From Reclinomonas americana ATCC 50394 (Eukaryota > Jakobida > Jakobea > Jakobida), in NCBI GenBank assembly GCA_048213135.1, contig PS015009.1:2270146-2334145 (forward strand): a stretch of DNA of 64,000 bases, given 5' to 3'. Numbering within the stretch: position 1 is the stretch's first letter; every line of letters begins with the position of its first letter. Below the pieces are notes generated by a model, which did no database searches, was not told the origin of the DNA, and worked only from the letters and a program-made list of their open reading frames with translations. A program made the translations under genes and the position numbers. This document shows, one piece after another, positions 8,496 through 17,300 of the stretch.

Positions 8496-9539
8496 ATGCG
8501 AAAAAAACTCTTAATAACCACCATCTTGTTATCCGTCGCTTTTGTATCATTTGCACAGCAGGCCGACTGGACCATGATCCCTTACCGCACAGGTGATAAA
8601 TGGGGTTACTCCTCCGTTGATCAGAATGTACTGATACAACCGCAATACGAAGACGCAGGCTGGTTCTATGGCGGATATGCCGTTGTGAAAAAAGGCGGTA
8701 AGTATGGTTACATTGACAGAACAGGAAGGGTAGTGATCCCTTTCAAATATTTTTCAGCCAAACCTTTTCGTTATGGTTATGTAGATAATAAAGCGAAAAA
8801 TAAATCCGACACCGTGCTTTTTGCCGGCGCTGCTCCCAAGGCCGATGGTTACGAGATCTGCATCAATACCCGTGGCGAACGACTGAATGTTTGCCCCGCG
8901 ATGAATGAAAATGCCGATCCAACCAACAAAGGCCCCATGGAAGTAAAAGAGAAAGTATATTCACTGACGTCCACCAACGGGCTGTTTGACAAAATATTTG
9001 ATGATTATACCGTGCCCGGAAGTGCCGACAATTATTACATCGCCCAGAAGAATAACCTCTATGGCGTGTTCAATAATAAATTCGAAGTGCTGATACCATT
9101 CGAATACAATGCACTCACCCGCGTAACCGTAGGAGATAAAGTTTACCTGGTAGCGAAAAAAATGGATGTGAACGGTGTATTCCGTGGAGATGGTTCCATT
9201 TTGATACCGGTGGAGAACAGCTCCATTGCTTATGTTAAAGGCAGGGATAATGATAATTATTTCATCATTTCCAAAGACGGAAAAGCCTATGCACGCACCC
9301 TGGAGAATAAGGACGTTTTCATTTCCCAGTATGCCGACATCAGTTACGACAGCAACGGTGGTTTCGTAATTACCGACGCGGGCAATAACCGTGGTTTTTA
9401 TTATCTCAACAACACGCTGGTAGCGCCGAAGTACAGCGATGTGAAACTGGTGAACAATTCTTCTTTCCTGCTGGTGAAAACCAAAACAGGGAAGTCTGGC
9501 TATGTAAGCGCTAACGGAACAGAATATTTTAAAGACTAA
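8496..9539 (+). CDS. Secreted WG-repeat protein
   Basis: 347 residues with a signal peptide ending near VSFAQ (residue ~21). The N-terminal part holds WG/KWG-type beta repeats: DKWGYSSVDQNVLIQPQYEDA, then GKYGYIDRTGRVVIPFKY, with weaker copies (NNLYGVFNNKFEVLIPFEY at about 183-201, KSGYVSANG at the end). Such repeats are common in Bacteroidota envelope proteins; their biochemical function is unsettled and no enzyme motif is seen. It is a single gene, followed by a strong terminator that runs into the 3' end of the convergent sulfatase gene. Confidence 0.85.
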   Translation: MRKKLLITTILLSVAFVSFAQQADWTMIPYRTGDKWGYSSVDQNVLIQPQYEDAGWFYGGYAVVKKGGKYGYIDRTGRVVIPFKYFSAKPFRYGYVDNKAKNKSDTVLFAGAAPKADGYEICINTRGERLNVCPAMNENADPTNKGPMEVKEKVYSLTSTNGLFDKIFDDYTVPGSADNYYIAQKNNLYGVFNNKFEVLIPFEYNALTRVTVGDKVYLVAKKMDVNGVFRGDGSILIPVENSSIAYVKGRDNDNYFIISKDGKAYARTLENKDVFISQYADISYDSNGGFVITDAGNNRGFYYLNNTLVAPKYSDVKLVNNSSFLLVKTKTGKSGYVSANGTEYFKD

Positions 9540-9556
9540 GAAATAAAGAAAGATAG

Positions 9557-11518
9557 TTAGTAGTGGTTATCTGTAACCGGCGGGCCCCGTAAGGCCCGCT
9601 TTTTTATGGCGTACTGATTCGGTGGTATTGCTGTGAAGCCTGCTGAATAAAGGCTTTGATGATCTTTTCCAGTTGCCGTTTTTTTTTCAGCGTATACAGC
9701 ATCATTGCCGAGATCCTGTTGTAATGCTTTATCAACAATGTAATGATAAAAGTATTCAGTTCTGCCTGTTGCGGTGTTGAAGGCAAGACAATAAGCGCTG
9801 TCGTTCACCTGGTACAGCGTATTACTGATGCGGGAAAAACTAACCGGGTTATTTGGTGAAGGCTGTAACAGGCTGTTGCCATAACTGATGATGTTACCGG
9901 GGTAACCGGCAATGGATAGTATGGTGGCCGCGATATCGAACTGGCTGCTGATGCGGGTGTCGGTTTGTGCAACAGGTCGCGACGGATCATAAATGATAAC
10001 GGGAATATGATACCCGCTGATGTTGTTGAATACAATGTTCCGGTCATCAGGGGCCAGCCAGTGATCGGGGCAGAAGATGAAGATCGTATTACTGAACCAG
10101 GCGCTGTTCTTTGCCTGGCTGAAGAATTGCTGCAGGCTGTAGTCATAATAAGCCATGCTTTTCATAGGGGCGGAATAACCGGCAGGAAAGCGTTGTGAAA
10201 ATTTTTGCGGTAACTCATACGGGTAATGGGTGGAAGTATTGTAATGAACAGCGAGGAATGGTTGCGCCGTGGCATCAATCTTTTGTCTGACAAAGTCAAG
10301 TACGTATTCATCCTGTATACCCATAGGATTGGCGGGAAGCTGCTGGTAACCGGGGATGTCTTCACGGCTGTAGTATTGCCGTATGCCCATCCAGTTGGCG
10401 CATTTCGCGAAGCCGAAATTATCGTGCTGGTCGCCGATACAGAAAAAGGACTGGTAACCTCTGCCAGACAATGCCGATCCCAGCGGGGTTACCGGCATAT
10501 TGACGAACTGCGTGTGATATACCGGTATGTCGGTTAGCGTGGGAATACCAGCCAGTATCGCTGTAATACCTTTATTGGATTGATGGGAATAAGCGAATGC
10601 ATGGTTATAGAAAGTACTCTTCCGCAGCAGTGAATCGAAAAACGGCATGGCCACTTTGTATGGGCTGTTGCTGTCGAAAAATTCGTAGGGAATACTTTCC
10701 ATGATGAAAAGAACGATGTTCTTCCTGTTGCTGTCTGCATACAAGGGCATACTTTTTTTAACCAGGGGGAACGTTGCGTTTGCTTCCGGTTCGCTCATAT
10801 ATTGTTTCAGTGGCACTTCCTGTCCTTCGCGTATGAGCGAATAGCAAAAGGTATGGAAGGAATTCTCAACCAGTAGCAACTGCCGGCTGTTGATATTCAT
10901 CAGCGGGTAGGTAGGCACAAGCTTACGTCCGATGGCCTGTGGGTTGATGAGTAAAATGAGAAGCACCACCATCGATACTATAAAAGACAATGTTGCTTTG
11001 TCGCCTTGCTCCATATCCCGGTATACCTTTTGACAAAGGATATAAATGAATACGGAAAGTGCTGTTACCGACAGGACAAAAATGGTGATGATGCCCCAGC
11101 CGAAATGCAGTAACTGGGCGAAAGGATGGTCAATCACATGCAGCAGGTCGGCCGTGGCCCGCTGGAAATGGAAACGGAAATAAAAAATATCGAGCAGGTT
11201 GAACAATGCCGCCACGATATTGAGTACTGCAAACAAAGGTACCCAAACCCACCTGCACACCACTGCCGATAACGGCCGGGTCAGTGTAAGGGCGATAAGA
11301 AAAGGAATGTTGATCAGTAACACGATGAGCAGATCATACAACAACGACCAGGCTACCAGTTGTAATACCTTACCACCGCCGGTGTTCAATAAACTGTGGT
11401 TGTACTGATAAAAGAGTAATTTTAAAACCGAAAACACCAGCAGCATACCCAGGAGTAACCGGAAGAAAGCCCTGTTGCGCTGCCAGGCCACCTGTATTGT
11501 GCCGGGTAAACGGGTCAT
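9557..11518 (-). CDS. Membrane-anchored sulfatase-fold phosphotransferase (LtaS/alkaline phosphatase superfamily)
   Basis: 653 residues: five predicted membrane helices in the first ~195 residues (about 21-39, 55-80, 88-112, 141-162, 176-193) and an extracytoplasmic sulfatase domain from about 265. Metal-site motifs are NIVLFIMES (Glu274) and FCPDHWLAPDD further on. In the position of the LtaS nucleophile the sequence reads SHQSNKGITAILAGIP, so Ser314 is the likely nucleophile rather than Thr. By family it would move a phosphoglycerol or phosphoethanolamine group, or act as a phosphatase, on an envelope substrate; which one cannot be told. Its start is only 21 nt from the start of the divergent GDPD-like gene, so the two may act in one pathway. 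Confidence 0.85.
   Translation of the reverse strand: MTRLPGTIQVAWQRNRAFFRLLLGMLLVFSVLKLLFYQYNHSLLNTGGGKVLQLVAWSLLYDLLIVLLINIPFLIALTLTRPLSAVVCRWVWVPLFAVLNIVAALFNLLDIFYFRFHFQRATADLLHVIDHPFAQLLHFGWGIITIFVLSVTALSVFIYILCQKVYRDMEQGDKATLSFIVSMVVLLILLINPQAIGRKLVPTYPLMNINSRQLLLVENSFHTFCYSLIREGQEVPLKQYMSEPEANATFPLVKKSMPLYADSNRKNIVLFIMESIPYEFFDSNSPYKVAMPFFDSLLRKSTFYNHAFAYSHQSNKGITAILAGIPTLTDIPVYHTQFVNMPVTPLGSALSGRGYQSFFCIGDQHDNFGFAKCANWMGIRQYYSREDIPGYQQLPANPMGIQDEYVLDFVRQKIDATAQPFLAVHYNTSTHYPYELPQKFSQRFPAGYSAPMKSMAYYDYSLQQFFSQAKNSAWFSNTIFIFCPDHWLAPDDRNIVFNNISGYHIPVIIYDPSRPVAQTDTRISSQFDIAATILSIAGYPGNIISYGNSLLQPSPNNPVSFSRISNTLYQVNDSAYCLAFNTATGRTEYFYHYIVDKALQQDLGNDAVYAEKKTATGKDHQSLYSAGFTAIPPNQYAIKKRALRGPPVTDNHY
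9580..9606 (+). terminator. Intrinsic terminator of the WG-repeat gene
   Basis: A 7-bp stem GCGGGCC/GGCCCGC is followed by T7. It overlaps the last codons of the convergent minus-strand gene, so the hairpin also encodes that protein's C-terminus. Confidence 0.85.
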
Positions 11519-11539
11519 GCAGGAGTCGATTTTGTATTT

Positions 11540-12337
11540 ATGCTGAAAGCGATCATACAGAACAAATATAAGTTAATAGCCGCGATACTGCTGTTGCTGC
11601 TGGGGGCAGATGCATGGCAGCACAAAGGGCAACTGCGGGTGCTGTTGCCCAATTCTTTTGCCGATACCGCGATTTCGCCTGCAGAACCCAAAGAAAAAAG
11701 ATTACTCGTAAACAGCGGCAGGCAATGGAAAAAAGCCGTCAATACCATTGAACTGGTGAAGGCACTGGATGCCGCAACACCTGGGATAGAGTGTGATGTT
11801 TATTTTGATACGGCCCGCCGAATATTTGATGTACATCACGATGCGGATAAAAGCACCGGCCTCAGCCTGCAGGCATTACTGGAAGCCTGCAAAGCCCGGC
11901 AACTTGATATCAGTATCTGGCTCGATTTTAAGAATTGCGACACCACCAACAACCGCCCGGCATTGACCGTACTGCAAACCTTGCAAAAACAGTATAAACT
12001 CGATAACAAGATCATCGTTGAGTCGTGGAATACAGAAGCGTTGACCTTATTTGCTGACAGCGGCTTCTACACCTGTTATAATGTACCGTTATTCAACCCC
12101 TACAGTTTAAGCAGGGATTCGCTGCGGCAACTGGGTATTTCCATCAGTAAAAAATTAGCAGGGTCAACCATCAGTGCATTGTCGGGTTACTATTTTCAAT
12201 ACCCCTTTTTCAAGGCTAATTTCCCGGGCTATGCCGTCCTCACCTGGTCGCCTCCCCGCAGCAGCATCAGCCTGGTTAACTGGCTGTTCAGGCGTAAGAT
12301 CAGCCGCGATCCGTCCATATTTATCAATTTGCAATAA
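11540..12337 (+). CDS. GDPD-like TIM-barrel protein, membrane-anchored, probably lacking the first catalytic His
   Basis: 265 residues with an N-terminal membrane helix (about 9-25). The central segment GIECDVYFDTARRIFDVHHDAD resembles the glycerophosphodiester phosphodiesterase core (E.D, then HHD), and WLDFKN is the later acidic strand. The usual N-terminal HRG motif is not found; the matching position reads LVNSGRQWKKAVN. Activity is therefore uncertain and it may be a binding or divergent member of the fold. It is divergent from the membrane sulfatase with 21 nt between start codons. A role in turnover of a glycerophosphate-containing envelope compound is inference only. Confidence 0.68.
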   Translation: MLKAIIQNKYKLIAAILLLLLGADAWQHKGQLRVLLPNSFADTAISPAEPKEKRLLVNSGRQWKKAVNTIELVKALDAATPGIECDVYFDTARRIFDVHHDADKSTGLSLQALLEACKARQLDISIWLDFKNCDTTNNRPALTVLQTLQKQYKLDNKIIVESWNTEALTLFADSGFYTCYNVPLFNPYSLSRDSLRQLGISISKKLAGSTISALSGYYFQYPFFKANFPGYAVLTWSPPRSSISLVNWLFRRKISRDPSIFINLQ

Positions 12338-12375
12338 TACCGGTCCCGGCTTTAGTTTGATATGATCTCAATTTG

Positions 12376-12490
12376 GATATATATCCCGCAAAGACACGAA
12401 GAACACTAAGTATATATGCTACCTGGCAGCTCTTTGTGGCTTTAGCGGCCTGGTGGGAGGACTTATCTGTTTTCAAGCCGAGACACTACC
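12376..12490 (+). repeat. Dispersed repeat R2, copy 1
   Basis: A ~115-bp segment beginning near ATATATCCCGCAAAGACACG, with GAAGAACACTAAGTATATAT in the middle and CTTATCTGTTTTCAAGCC at the end. It matches 16167-16281 with scattered substitutions. It lies upstream of the FadN-like gene; no other feature is seen in 12338-12604. Confidence 0.82.
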
Positions 12491-12604
12491 TTTTATTTTA
12501 CCTTTTTTCTTTTTAATTAACCCGGATTGCTTAATTTCGAACTCAAATAGTTGTTTAGCTAACTAATTTTCCCGGAGCTTCCCGGGGGTATAAAATAAAT
12601 ACAA

Positions 12605-14983
12605 ATGAAAAGGATCATTAAGAAAGTAGCGGTACTCGGCAGCGGGGTAATGGGCAGCCGAATTGCCTGTCATTTTGCAGGTGTGGGATTGCAGGTATTG
12701 TTACTCGATATACAACCGGCAGGTCTTGCAACCGATGCCAAAACTGCGGATAAAAATAAGATCGTGAATGATGCCCTGGCAGCAGCGATCAAGTCGAACC
12801 CGTCGCCGGTATATAACAAAGATGTGGTGAAGCGTATTAAAACGGGCAACTTCACCGACAATATGAAAGACATTGCCGGTTACGACTGGGTGATAGAAGT
12901 AGTGGTGGAAAGACTCGATATCAAACAATCCATTTTTACTGAAGTGGAGAAATACCGTACGCCGGGTACACTCATCACTTCCAATACATCTGGCATACCC
13001 ATTCATATGATGACGGAAGGCCGCAGCGATGATTTTAAGAAACATTTCTGCGGTACGCACTTTTTTAACCCCCCGCGTTACCTGCGCCTGCTGGAGATCA
13101 TCCCTACACCGCATACCGATACTGAAGTGATTGATTTCCTCATGCAGTATGGCGACATTACCCTGGGTAAGACCACCGTTTTGTGTAAGGATACACCGGC
13201 CTTCATCGCTAACCGGATTGGTGTGTTTGGTATGATGGCCATTATGAACGCGATGGAAAAATTGCAGCTGAATGTAGATGAAGTAGATGCCCTTACCGGA
13301 CCTGTTATCGGACGCCCCAAATCGGCCACCTTCCGCACTGCCGATGTAGTGGGTATCGATACCCTGGTGAAAGTAGCTGTGGGTGTGCACGACAACTGTC
13401 CTGCTGACGAAGCCCGTGAACAGTTTGTGATCCCCGCATGGCTTAATAAAATGGTAGAGAACAAATGGTTGGGTGATAAAACAGGACAGGGCTTTTTCAA
13501 AAAAACAAAATCCGTTACCGGCGAAAAAGAAATATTGACGCTCAACCTCCAAACCCTGGAGTATGGCCCGCGCCAGAAACCAAAATTCGCTACGCTGGAA
13601 ACCGCCAAACCAATTGAGGACCTTAAACAAAGACTGAAAGCGCTTTGTGCCGGTACCGATAAAGCCGGTGATTTTTACCGCCAGTTCCACTACAATTTAT
13701 TCTCTTACATATCGCACCGCATACCTGAGATCAGCGACGAACTGTACCGGGTTGACGACGCTATGATGGCCGGCTTTGGCTGGGAAATAGGCGCCTTCGA
13801 AAGCTGGGACGTTTTAGGTGTTGCCAAAACAGCAGAGGCGATGAAAGCCGCGGGTAAAACCGTAGCGCCGTGGGTGGAAGAAATGTTAGCAGCCGGTATC
13901 AGTACTTTCTATAAAGTAGAGAACGGTAAACGCCTGTACTATGACATTGCTTCCAAAGCTTACAAAGCCATACCCGGTGGTGATGCCTTCATCGTGATGC
14001 GCAATTTTGAGAATGAGACCATCTGGAAGAACAGCGCCTGCCGCACGTATCACCTCGGTGGTGATGTGCTTGGCCTGGAATGGTATACCAAAATGGGCAG
14101 CATCGGTGGCGAAGTGCTCGAAGGCATACAACGCTCCATTGCTTTGGCAGAAGATAAATACAAAGGCCTGGTGATCGCCAATGAAGGCGGCAACTTCAGT
14201 GCCGGTGCCAACGTGGCCATGATCTTTATGATGGCGATAGAACAGGACTACGATGAGATCGATATGGCCATACGCCAGTTTCAGCAAACGATGATGCGGG
14301 TACGTTATTCAGGTATACCTGTAGTGGTAGCCCCGCACGGGCTGGCACTCGGCGGCGCCTGCGAAATGAGCCTGCATGCAGATAAAGTGATCCCTGCAGC
14401 CGAAACCTATACCGGCCTGGTAGAAGTGGGCATTGGCGTAATACCCGGTGGTGGCGGTACCAAGGAATTTGTACTGCGTGCTTCAGATGAAATTCATGAA
14501 GGCGAACCTGACACCATACCATTGCAAAACCGTTTCCTTACCATAGCCACGGCTAAAGTGGGTACCTCAGCTTATGAAGCTTACGACCTGGGTATTTACA
14601 GGAAGGGAAGGGATGTGGTAAGTGTAAACCAGGGCCGCCGCATCGCTGAAGCCAAACAGGCGGTGATCGAATTATATGATGATGGTTATGTGATGCCCGT
14701 ACAGCGCAGCGATATTAAAGTACTCGGTCGTAGTATGCTCGGCGCCCTGCATGCCGGTATCAATGGTATGTGGCGTGGCAACTATGCTACGGACCATGAT
14801 GTGACTGTTGCAAAAAAACTCGCCTACGTGATGTGCGGCGGTGACCTGAGCGAACCCACACTCGTAACCGAACAATACCTGCTCGACCTGGAACGCGAAG
14901 CCTTCCTGAGCCTGACCGGTGAAAAGAAAACATTGGAAAGGATACAGAGTATTCTGAAGAGCGGGAAACCGTTGAGGAATTAG
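12605..14983 (+). CDS. Bifunctional 3-hydroxyacyl-CoA dehydrogenase / enoyl-CoA hydratase (FadN-type)
   Basis: 792 residues; carries out the hydration and NAD-dependent oxidation steps of fatty-acid beta-oxidation. The dehydrogenase is N-terminal: Rossmann motif LGSGVMGSR at 11-19 and catalytic His152 in THFFNPPRY. The crotonase domain is C-terminal (about 500-660), with NFSAGANVAM, GLALGGACEMS and EVGIGVIPGGGG. This order is the reverse of E. coli FadB and matches Bacillus FadN. Length is as expected for FadN. No thiolase or acyl-CoA dehydrogenase gene lies next to it, so the rest of the cycle is encoded elsewhere. Confidence 0.93.
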   Translation: MKRIIKKVAVLGSGVMGSRIACHFAGVGLQVLLLDIQPAGLATDAKTADKNKIVNDALAAAIKSNPSPVYNKDVVKRIKTGNFTDNMKDIAGYDWVIEVVVERLDIKQSIFTEVEKYRTPGTLITSNTSGIPIHMMTEGRSDDFKKHFCGTHFFNPPRYLRLLEIIPTPHTDTEVIDFLMQYGDITLGKTTVLCKDTPAFIANRIGVFGMMAIMNAMEKLQLNVDEVDALTGPVIGRPKSATFRTADVVGIDTLVKVAVGVHDNCPADEAREQFVIPAWLNKMVENKWLGDKTGQGFFKKTKSVTGEKEILTLNLQTLEYGPRQKPKFATLETAKPIEDLKQRLKALCAGTDKAGDFYRQFHYNLFSYISHRIPEISDELYRVDDAMMAGFGWEIGAFESWDVLGVAKTAEAMKAAGKTVAPWVEEMLAAGISTFYKVENGKRLYYDIASKAYKAIPGGDAFIVMRNFENETIWKNSACRTYHLGGDVLGLEWYTKMGSIGGEVLEGIQRSIALAEDKYKGLVIANEGGNFSAGANVAMIFMMAIEQDYDEIDMAIRQFQQTMMRVRYSGIPVVVAPHGLALGGACEMSLHADKVIPAAETYTGLVEVGIGVIPGGGGTKEFVLRASDEIHEGEPDTIPLQNRFLTIATAKVGTSAYEAYDLGIYRKGRDVVSVNQGRRIAEAKQAVIELYDDGYVMPVQRSDIKVLGRSMLGALHAGINGMWRGNYATDHDVTVAKKLAYVMCGGDLSEPTLVTEQYLLDLEREAFLSLTGEKKTLERIQSILKSGKPLRN

Positions 14984-15001
14984 TCTGCCTTTGTGTGGTT
15001 T

Positions 15002-15042
15002 GTCGCTGCCGGTCTGTCGCTGTTTGGTCTCTGACCAGCAGC
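15002..15042 (+). repeat. Hairpin repeat R3, copy 1
   Basis: Contains TTGGTCTCTGACCAGCAGC, the first of three copies in 360 bp. The core GGTC-TCT-GACC can form a hairpin. This copy is not followed by a T-run. Confidence 0.75.
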
Positions 15043-15057
15043 TTACAGGTAATACAA

Positions 15058-15255
15058 TTGAACAAACGTTTCCTATACCTCATGCTGGGCATACTCGCCC
15101 TGGCTACCGCTACCGCGGGGGTTGTGCTGTGGATGAAAATGGAGGAGGAAAGAAAAGAAGACCAGATCGAAAGCAAACGTATCCGGGAGATAGAACAATC
15201 AACGGACTCTGTGACCATAAAACTCCCTGTTGACACCTCATTCACCGGCCGCTAG
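15058..15255 (+). CDS. Small single-pass membrane protein of unknown function
   Basis: With the TTG at 15058 as start this is a 65-residue protein: basic NKR at the N-terminus, one hydrophobic helix (about 5-24), then a highly charged, probably coiled segment (MEEERKEDQIESKRIREIEQ) and a short tail. A longer frame from 14995 would run through hairpin repeat R3 and give a Cys/Arg-rich, unlikely N-terminus; a shorter one from ATG 15082 would cut into the helix. I recognise no family. It follows the FadN-type gene and is bracketed by R3 copies, two of which look like terminators. Confidence 0.55.
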   Translation: MNKRFLYLMLGILALATATAGVVLWMKMEEERKEDQIESKRIREIEQSTDSVTIKLPVDTSFTGR

Positions 15256-15260
15256 TTTTT

Positions 15261-15365
15261 GCCGCTGCCTGGTCTCTGCCGCTGCTTGGTCTCTGACCAG
15301 CAGCGTAGGTTTTTTTTGCCGTTGCCTGGTCTCTGCCGCTGCCTGGTCTCTGACCAGCAGCGTAT
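15261..15365 (+). repeat. Hairpin repeat R3, copies 2 and 3 (terminator-like)
   Basis: Two direct copies (15261-15307 and 15318-15365) of a GCCGCTGCCTGGTCTCTGCC unit ending in TGGTCTCTGACCAGCAGCGT. Each can fold as CTGGTC-TCT-GACCAG extended by GCTG/CAGC and is followed by a T-run (15310-15317, 15368-15373), so each could act as a terminator for the small membrane protein gene. The open frame through them has no coding character. Confidence 0.75.
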
Positions 15366-15428
15366 AGTTTTTTGTCCACTTCCCACATTTTTACTTTTAC
15401 TTTTGATTTTTGACTTTCCCGCCCCCGT

Positions 15429-15436
15429 ACATTTGT
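15429..15436 (+). promoter_or_regulatory. Candidate -7 element for the metzincin gene
   Basis: TACATTTG matches TAnnTTTG and predicts a transcript start near 15442, just before the ATG at 15455. TTTG sequences upstream lie 16 or 23 nt away, not the ideal 19-20, so the -33 match is poor. Confidence 0.45.
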
Positions 15437-15454
15437 TCTAAATCAATATTCATT

Positions 15455-16117
15455 ATGGGAGAAGCAGAACTGGTCCGTGGCAGTAATCAACTCATCATTC
15501 ACGCTATCATCTTTTTTTACGGCGATGCTGCCAATGAAGAACTATCCAAACAGATTGCCGCCGATATCGCCGCTCACTGGAATGAAGCAGAGGGCAGGGT
15601 TGTGATTGATGATATCGCTTACCTGCTACATTTCGATATAGAAGGGCATTACGCTGCGGGGCTTACCGATATCGACGTGCTGAGCAATATCAATCCCCGG
15701 TACAATTATTTTCGCGTGGAGAATTTTGCATCCGGCAATATTTCATTCGTTGACGGCATCGGCAGCAATACCGGTTATTTTCTGCTGAGTAACCTGCTCG
15801 ATAATTCCACCACCGCGGCGCATGAGTTCGGGCATACATTGGGACTTGAACATCCGCATGTGCTCGACATCCGTGGTAAAGGCACACCCGGCATCATGTA
15901 TCCCCGCGGCACGATCGTGGATCCTGAATTCCAGTACGATCCCGCCGTACCCGCCGGACTTAAAGGCGGTACCCTCAATCCCTTCACCCGTAAAGTACTG
16001 CAGGAAGATGTGGACGACCTGCACCTGGAACGACTTTCCTTCGACAACGGCAATATGGCCATCGTAGGTGACTTCAGTTCGGTATGGCACGACAGGCATA
16101 TCAATCCCGGTATTTGA
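15455..16117 (+). CDS. Leaderless metzincin-type zinc metalloprotease (M10-like)
   Basis: 220 residues from ATG 15455; the in-frame start at 15410 lies upstream of the likely promoter and gives an unlikely N-terminus. The zinc-binding metzincin signature AAHEFGHTLGLEH supplies His123, His127 and His133 with catalytic Glu124, and the Met-turn is GIMYP (Met148). The N-terminal part has an IIHAIIFFYGD strand and FDIEGHY; the C-terminus after 165 is Asp-rich. There is no signal peptide, lipobox or sorting domain, which is unusual for a matrixin-like protease; it may act in the cytoplasm or leave by another route. Its substrate is unknown. Confidence 0.82.
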   Translation: MGEAELVRGSNQLIIHAIIFFYGDAANEELSKQIAADIAAHWNEAEGRVVIDDIAYLLHFDIEGHYAAGLTDIDVLSNINPRYNYFRVENFASGNISFVDGIGSNTGYFLLSNLLDNSTTAAHEFGHTLGLEHPHVLDIRGKGTPGIMYPRGTIVDPEFQYDPAVPAGLKGGTLNPFTRKVLQEDVDDLHLERLSFDNGNMAIVGDFSSVWHDRHINPGI

Positions 16118-16166
16118 TCTTTCCGGTACCGGGAAGAGTTTCCTGTTATTCACATCTTAATGCCAT

Positions 16167-16281
16167 GAATATATTTCCCACAAAAGCACGAAGAATGCTA
16201 AGTATATATTCTGCCTGGCAACCCTTTGCGGCCTTAGCGGCTTGGTGGAGGGTTTATCTGTTTTCAAACTGAGACATCACC
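16167..16281 (+). repeat. Dispersed repeat R2, copy 2
   Basis: Same element as 12376-12490 in the same orientation (CACGAAGAATGCTAAGTATA, CTTAGCGGCTTGGTGGAGGG, TTATCTGTTTTCAAAC). It again sits just upstream of a plus-strand gene, here the ABC ATPase. Confidence 0.82.
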
Positions 16282-16345
16282 ATTGCGGGAAATCATTTTT
16301 CCTTTTAAGTTTCCCGCCTTATCTTCAGCTACCAATTTATGCTTT

Positions 16346-17275
16346 ATGGCAGTGCTCACTATTGACAAGATATCAAAAAATTATGGCCGCATCAGGGCGT
16401 TGGACAATGTAAGTTTCAGCGTGCCGCCTAAGACGGTTTTCGGCATCCTGGGTCCGAATGGCAGTGGTAAAACTACCCTGCTGGGTATTGTGATGGACAT
16501 ACTCAAAAGTACCAGCGGCAGTTACCATTGGGCGGGCAATCTCAGTTTACATGATACGCGTAAAACCATCGGCACCCTGCTGGAAACGCCCAACTTTTAC
16601 CACTACCTCAGCGCTGAAGATAACCTGCTCATCGCTGCCCGGATCAAAGGGCATGGCGAAGGCGATATTGAAAAAGTACTGCGGCTGGTGAACCTGTATG
16701 AACGGCGGTCTTCCAAATTCAGTACCTATTCACTGGGTATGAAACAACGGCTGGCTATCGCGTCAGCATTACTGGGCGACCCCGATATACTCGTGTTTGA
16801 TGAACCCACCAATGGTCTTGACCCTGCCGGTATCGCCGAGATCAGGGAACTGATCAAAGAGCTGAACCGCCAGGGCAAAACGATCATTATGGCCAGTCAT
16901 ATTCTTGATGAAGTGGAAAAAGTTTGTACGCACGTGGCCATCATACAAAAAGGCGTGCTCAAAACGATCGGTTCTGTAGCGGAAGTGATGAATACATCGC
17001 ATTCAGGGCCAACGACCGCTGCTGCTACAGTACTCATCGAATTATCGGCTTCAGATACTGCTGCATTAAAAAGATTGCTGGAAGGATACAGCTATGTTGA
17101 TAAAGTGGAGCAATCAGGCGATGAACTGCTGATCACCTGCCCGGAAAATATTACGGCTGAACAGGTGAACAGGTACTGCTTCGACAATGGCATTGTACTC
17201 AGCAAACTTAATCTGAAACGCAAATCCCTGGAAGCCCGCTTCCTGGAGATCACCGGTAAACAAAGCGATAAATAG
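16346..17275 (+). CDS. ABC transporter ATP-binding protein
   Basis: 309 residues from ATG 16346 (MAVLTIDKISKNYG is the standard N-terminus; the upstream in-frame start at 16283 adds an atypical 21-residue stretch next to repeat R2). Walker A GPNGSGKT, signature YSLGMKQRLAIA and Walker B DILVFDEPTNGLDPAG are intact, followed by the H-loop ASHILDE. The C-terminal ~90 residues are a family-type extension. It pairs with the membrane protein gene 25 nt downstream as an ABC-2-type exporter; the substrate cannot be predicted. Confidence 0.93.
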   Translation: MAVLTIDKISKNYGRIRALDNVSFSVPPKTVFGILGPNGSGKTTLLGIVMDILKSTSGSYHWAGNLSLHDTRKTIGTLLETPNFYHYLSAEDNLLIAARIKGHGEGDIEKVLRLVNLYERRSSKFSTYSLGMKQRLAIASALLGDPDILVFDEPTNGLDPAGIAEIRELIKELNRQGKTIIMASHILDEVEKVCTHVAIIQKGVLKTIGSVAEVMNTSHSGPTTAAATVLIELSASDTAALKRLLEGYSYVDKVEQSGDELLITCPENITAEQVNRYCFDNGIVLSKLNLKRKSLEARFLEITGKQSDK

Positions 17276-17300
17276 ACCCTCACATTTTACACATACCAGA

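Noticed and set aside
12338-12604. CCCGGAGCTTCCCGGG inverted segment (12571-12586) before the FadN-type gene as terminator or operator
   Set aside because: The stem is imperfect, no T-run follows and no second copy was found, so no function can be supported.
15259-15441. 60-residue open frame over the hairpin repeats
   Set aside because: It is the R3 repeat translated (PLPGLCRCLVSDQQ twice); coding is unlikely.
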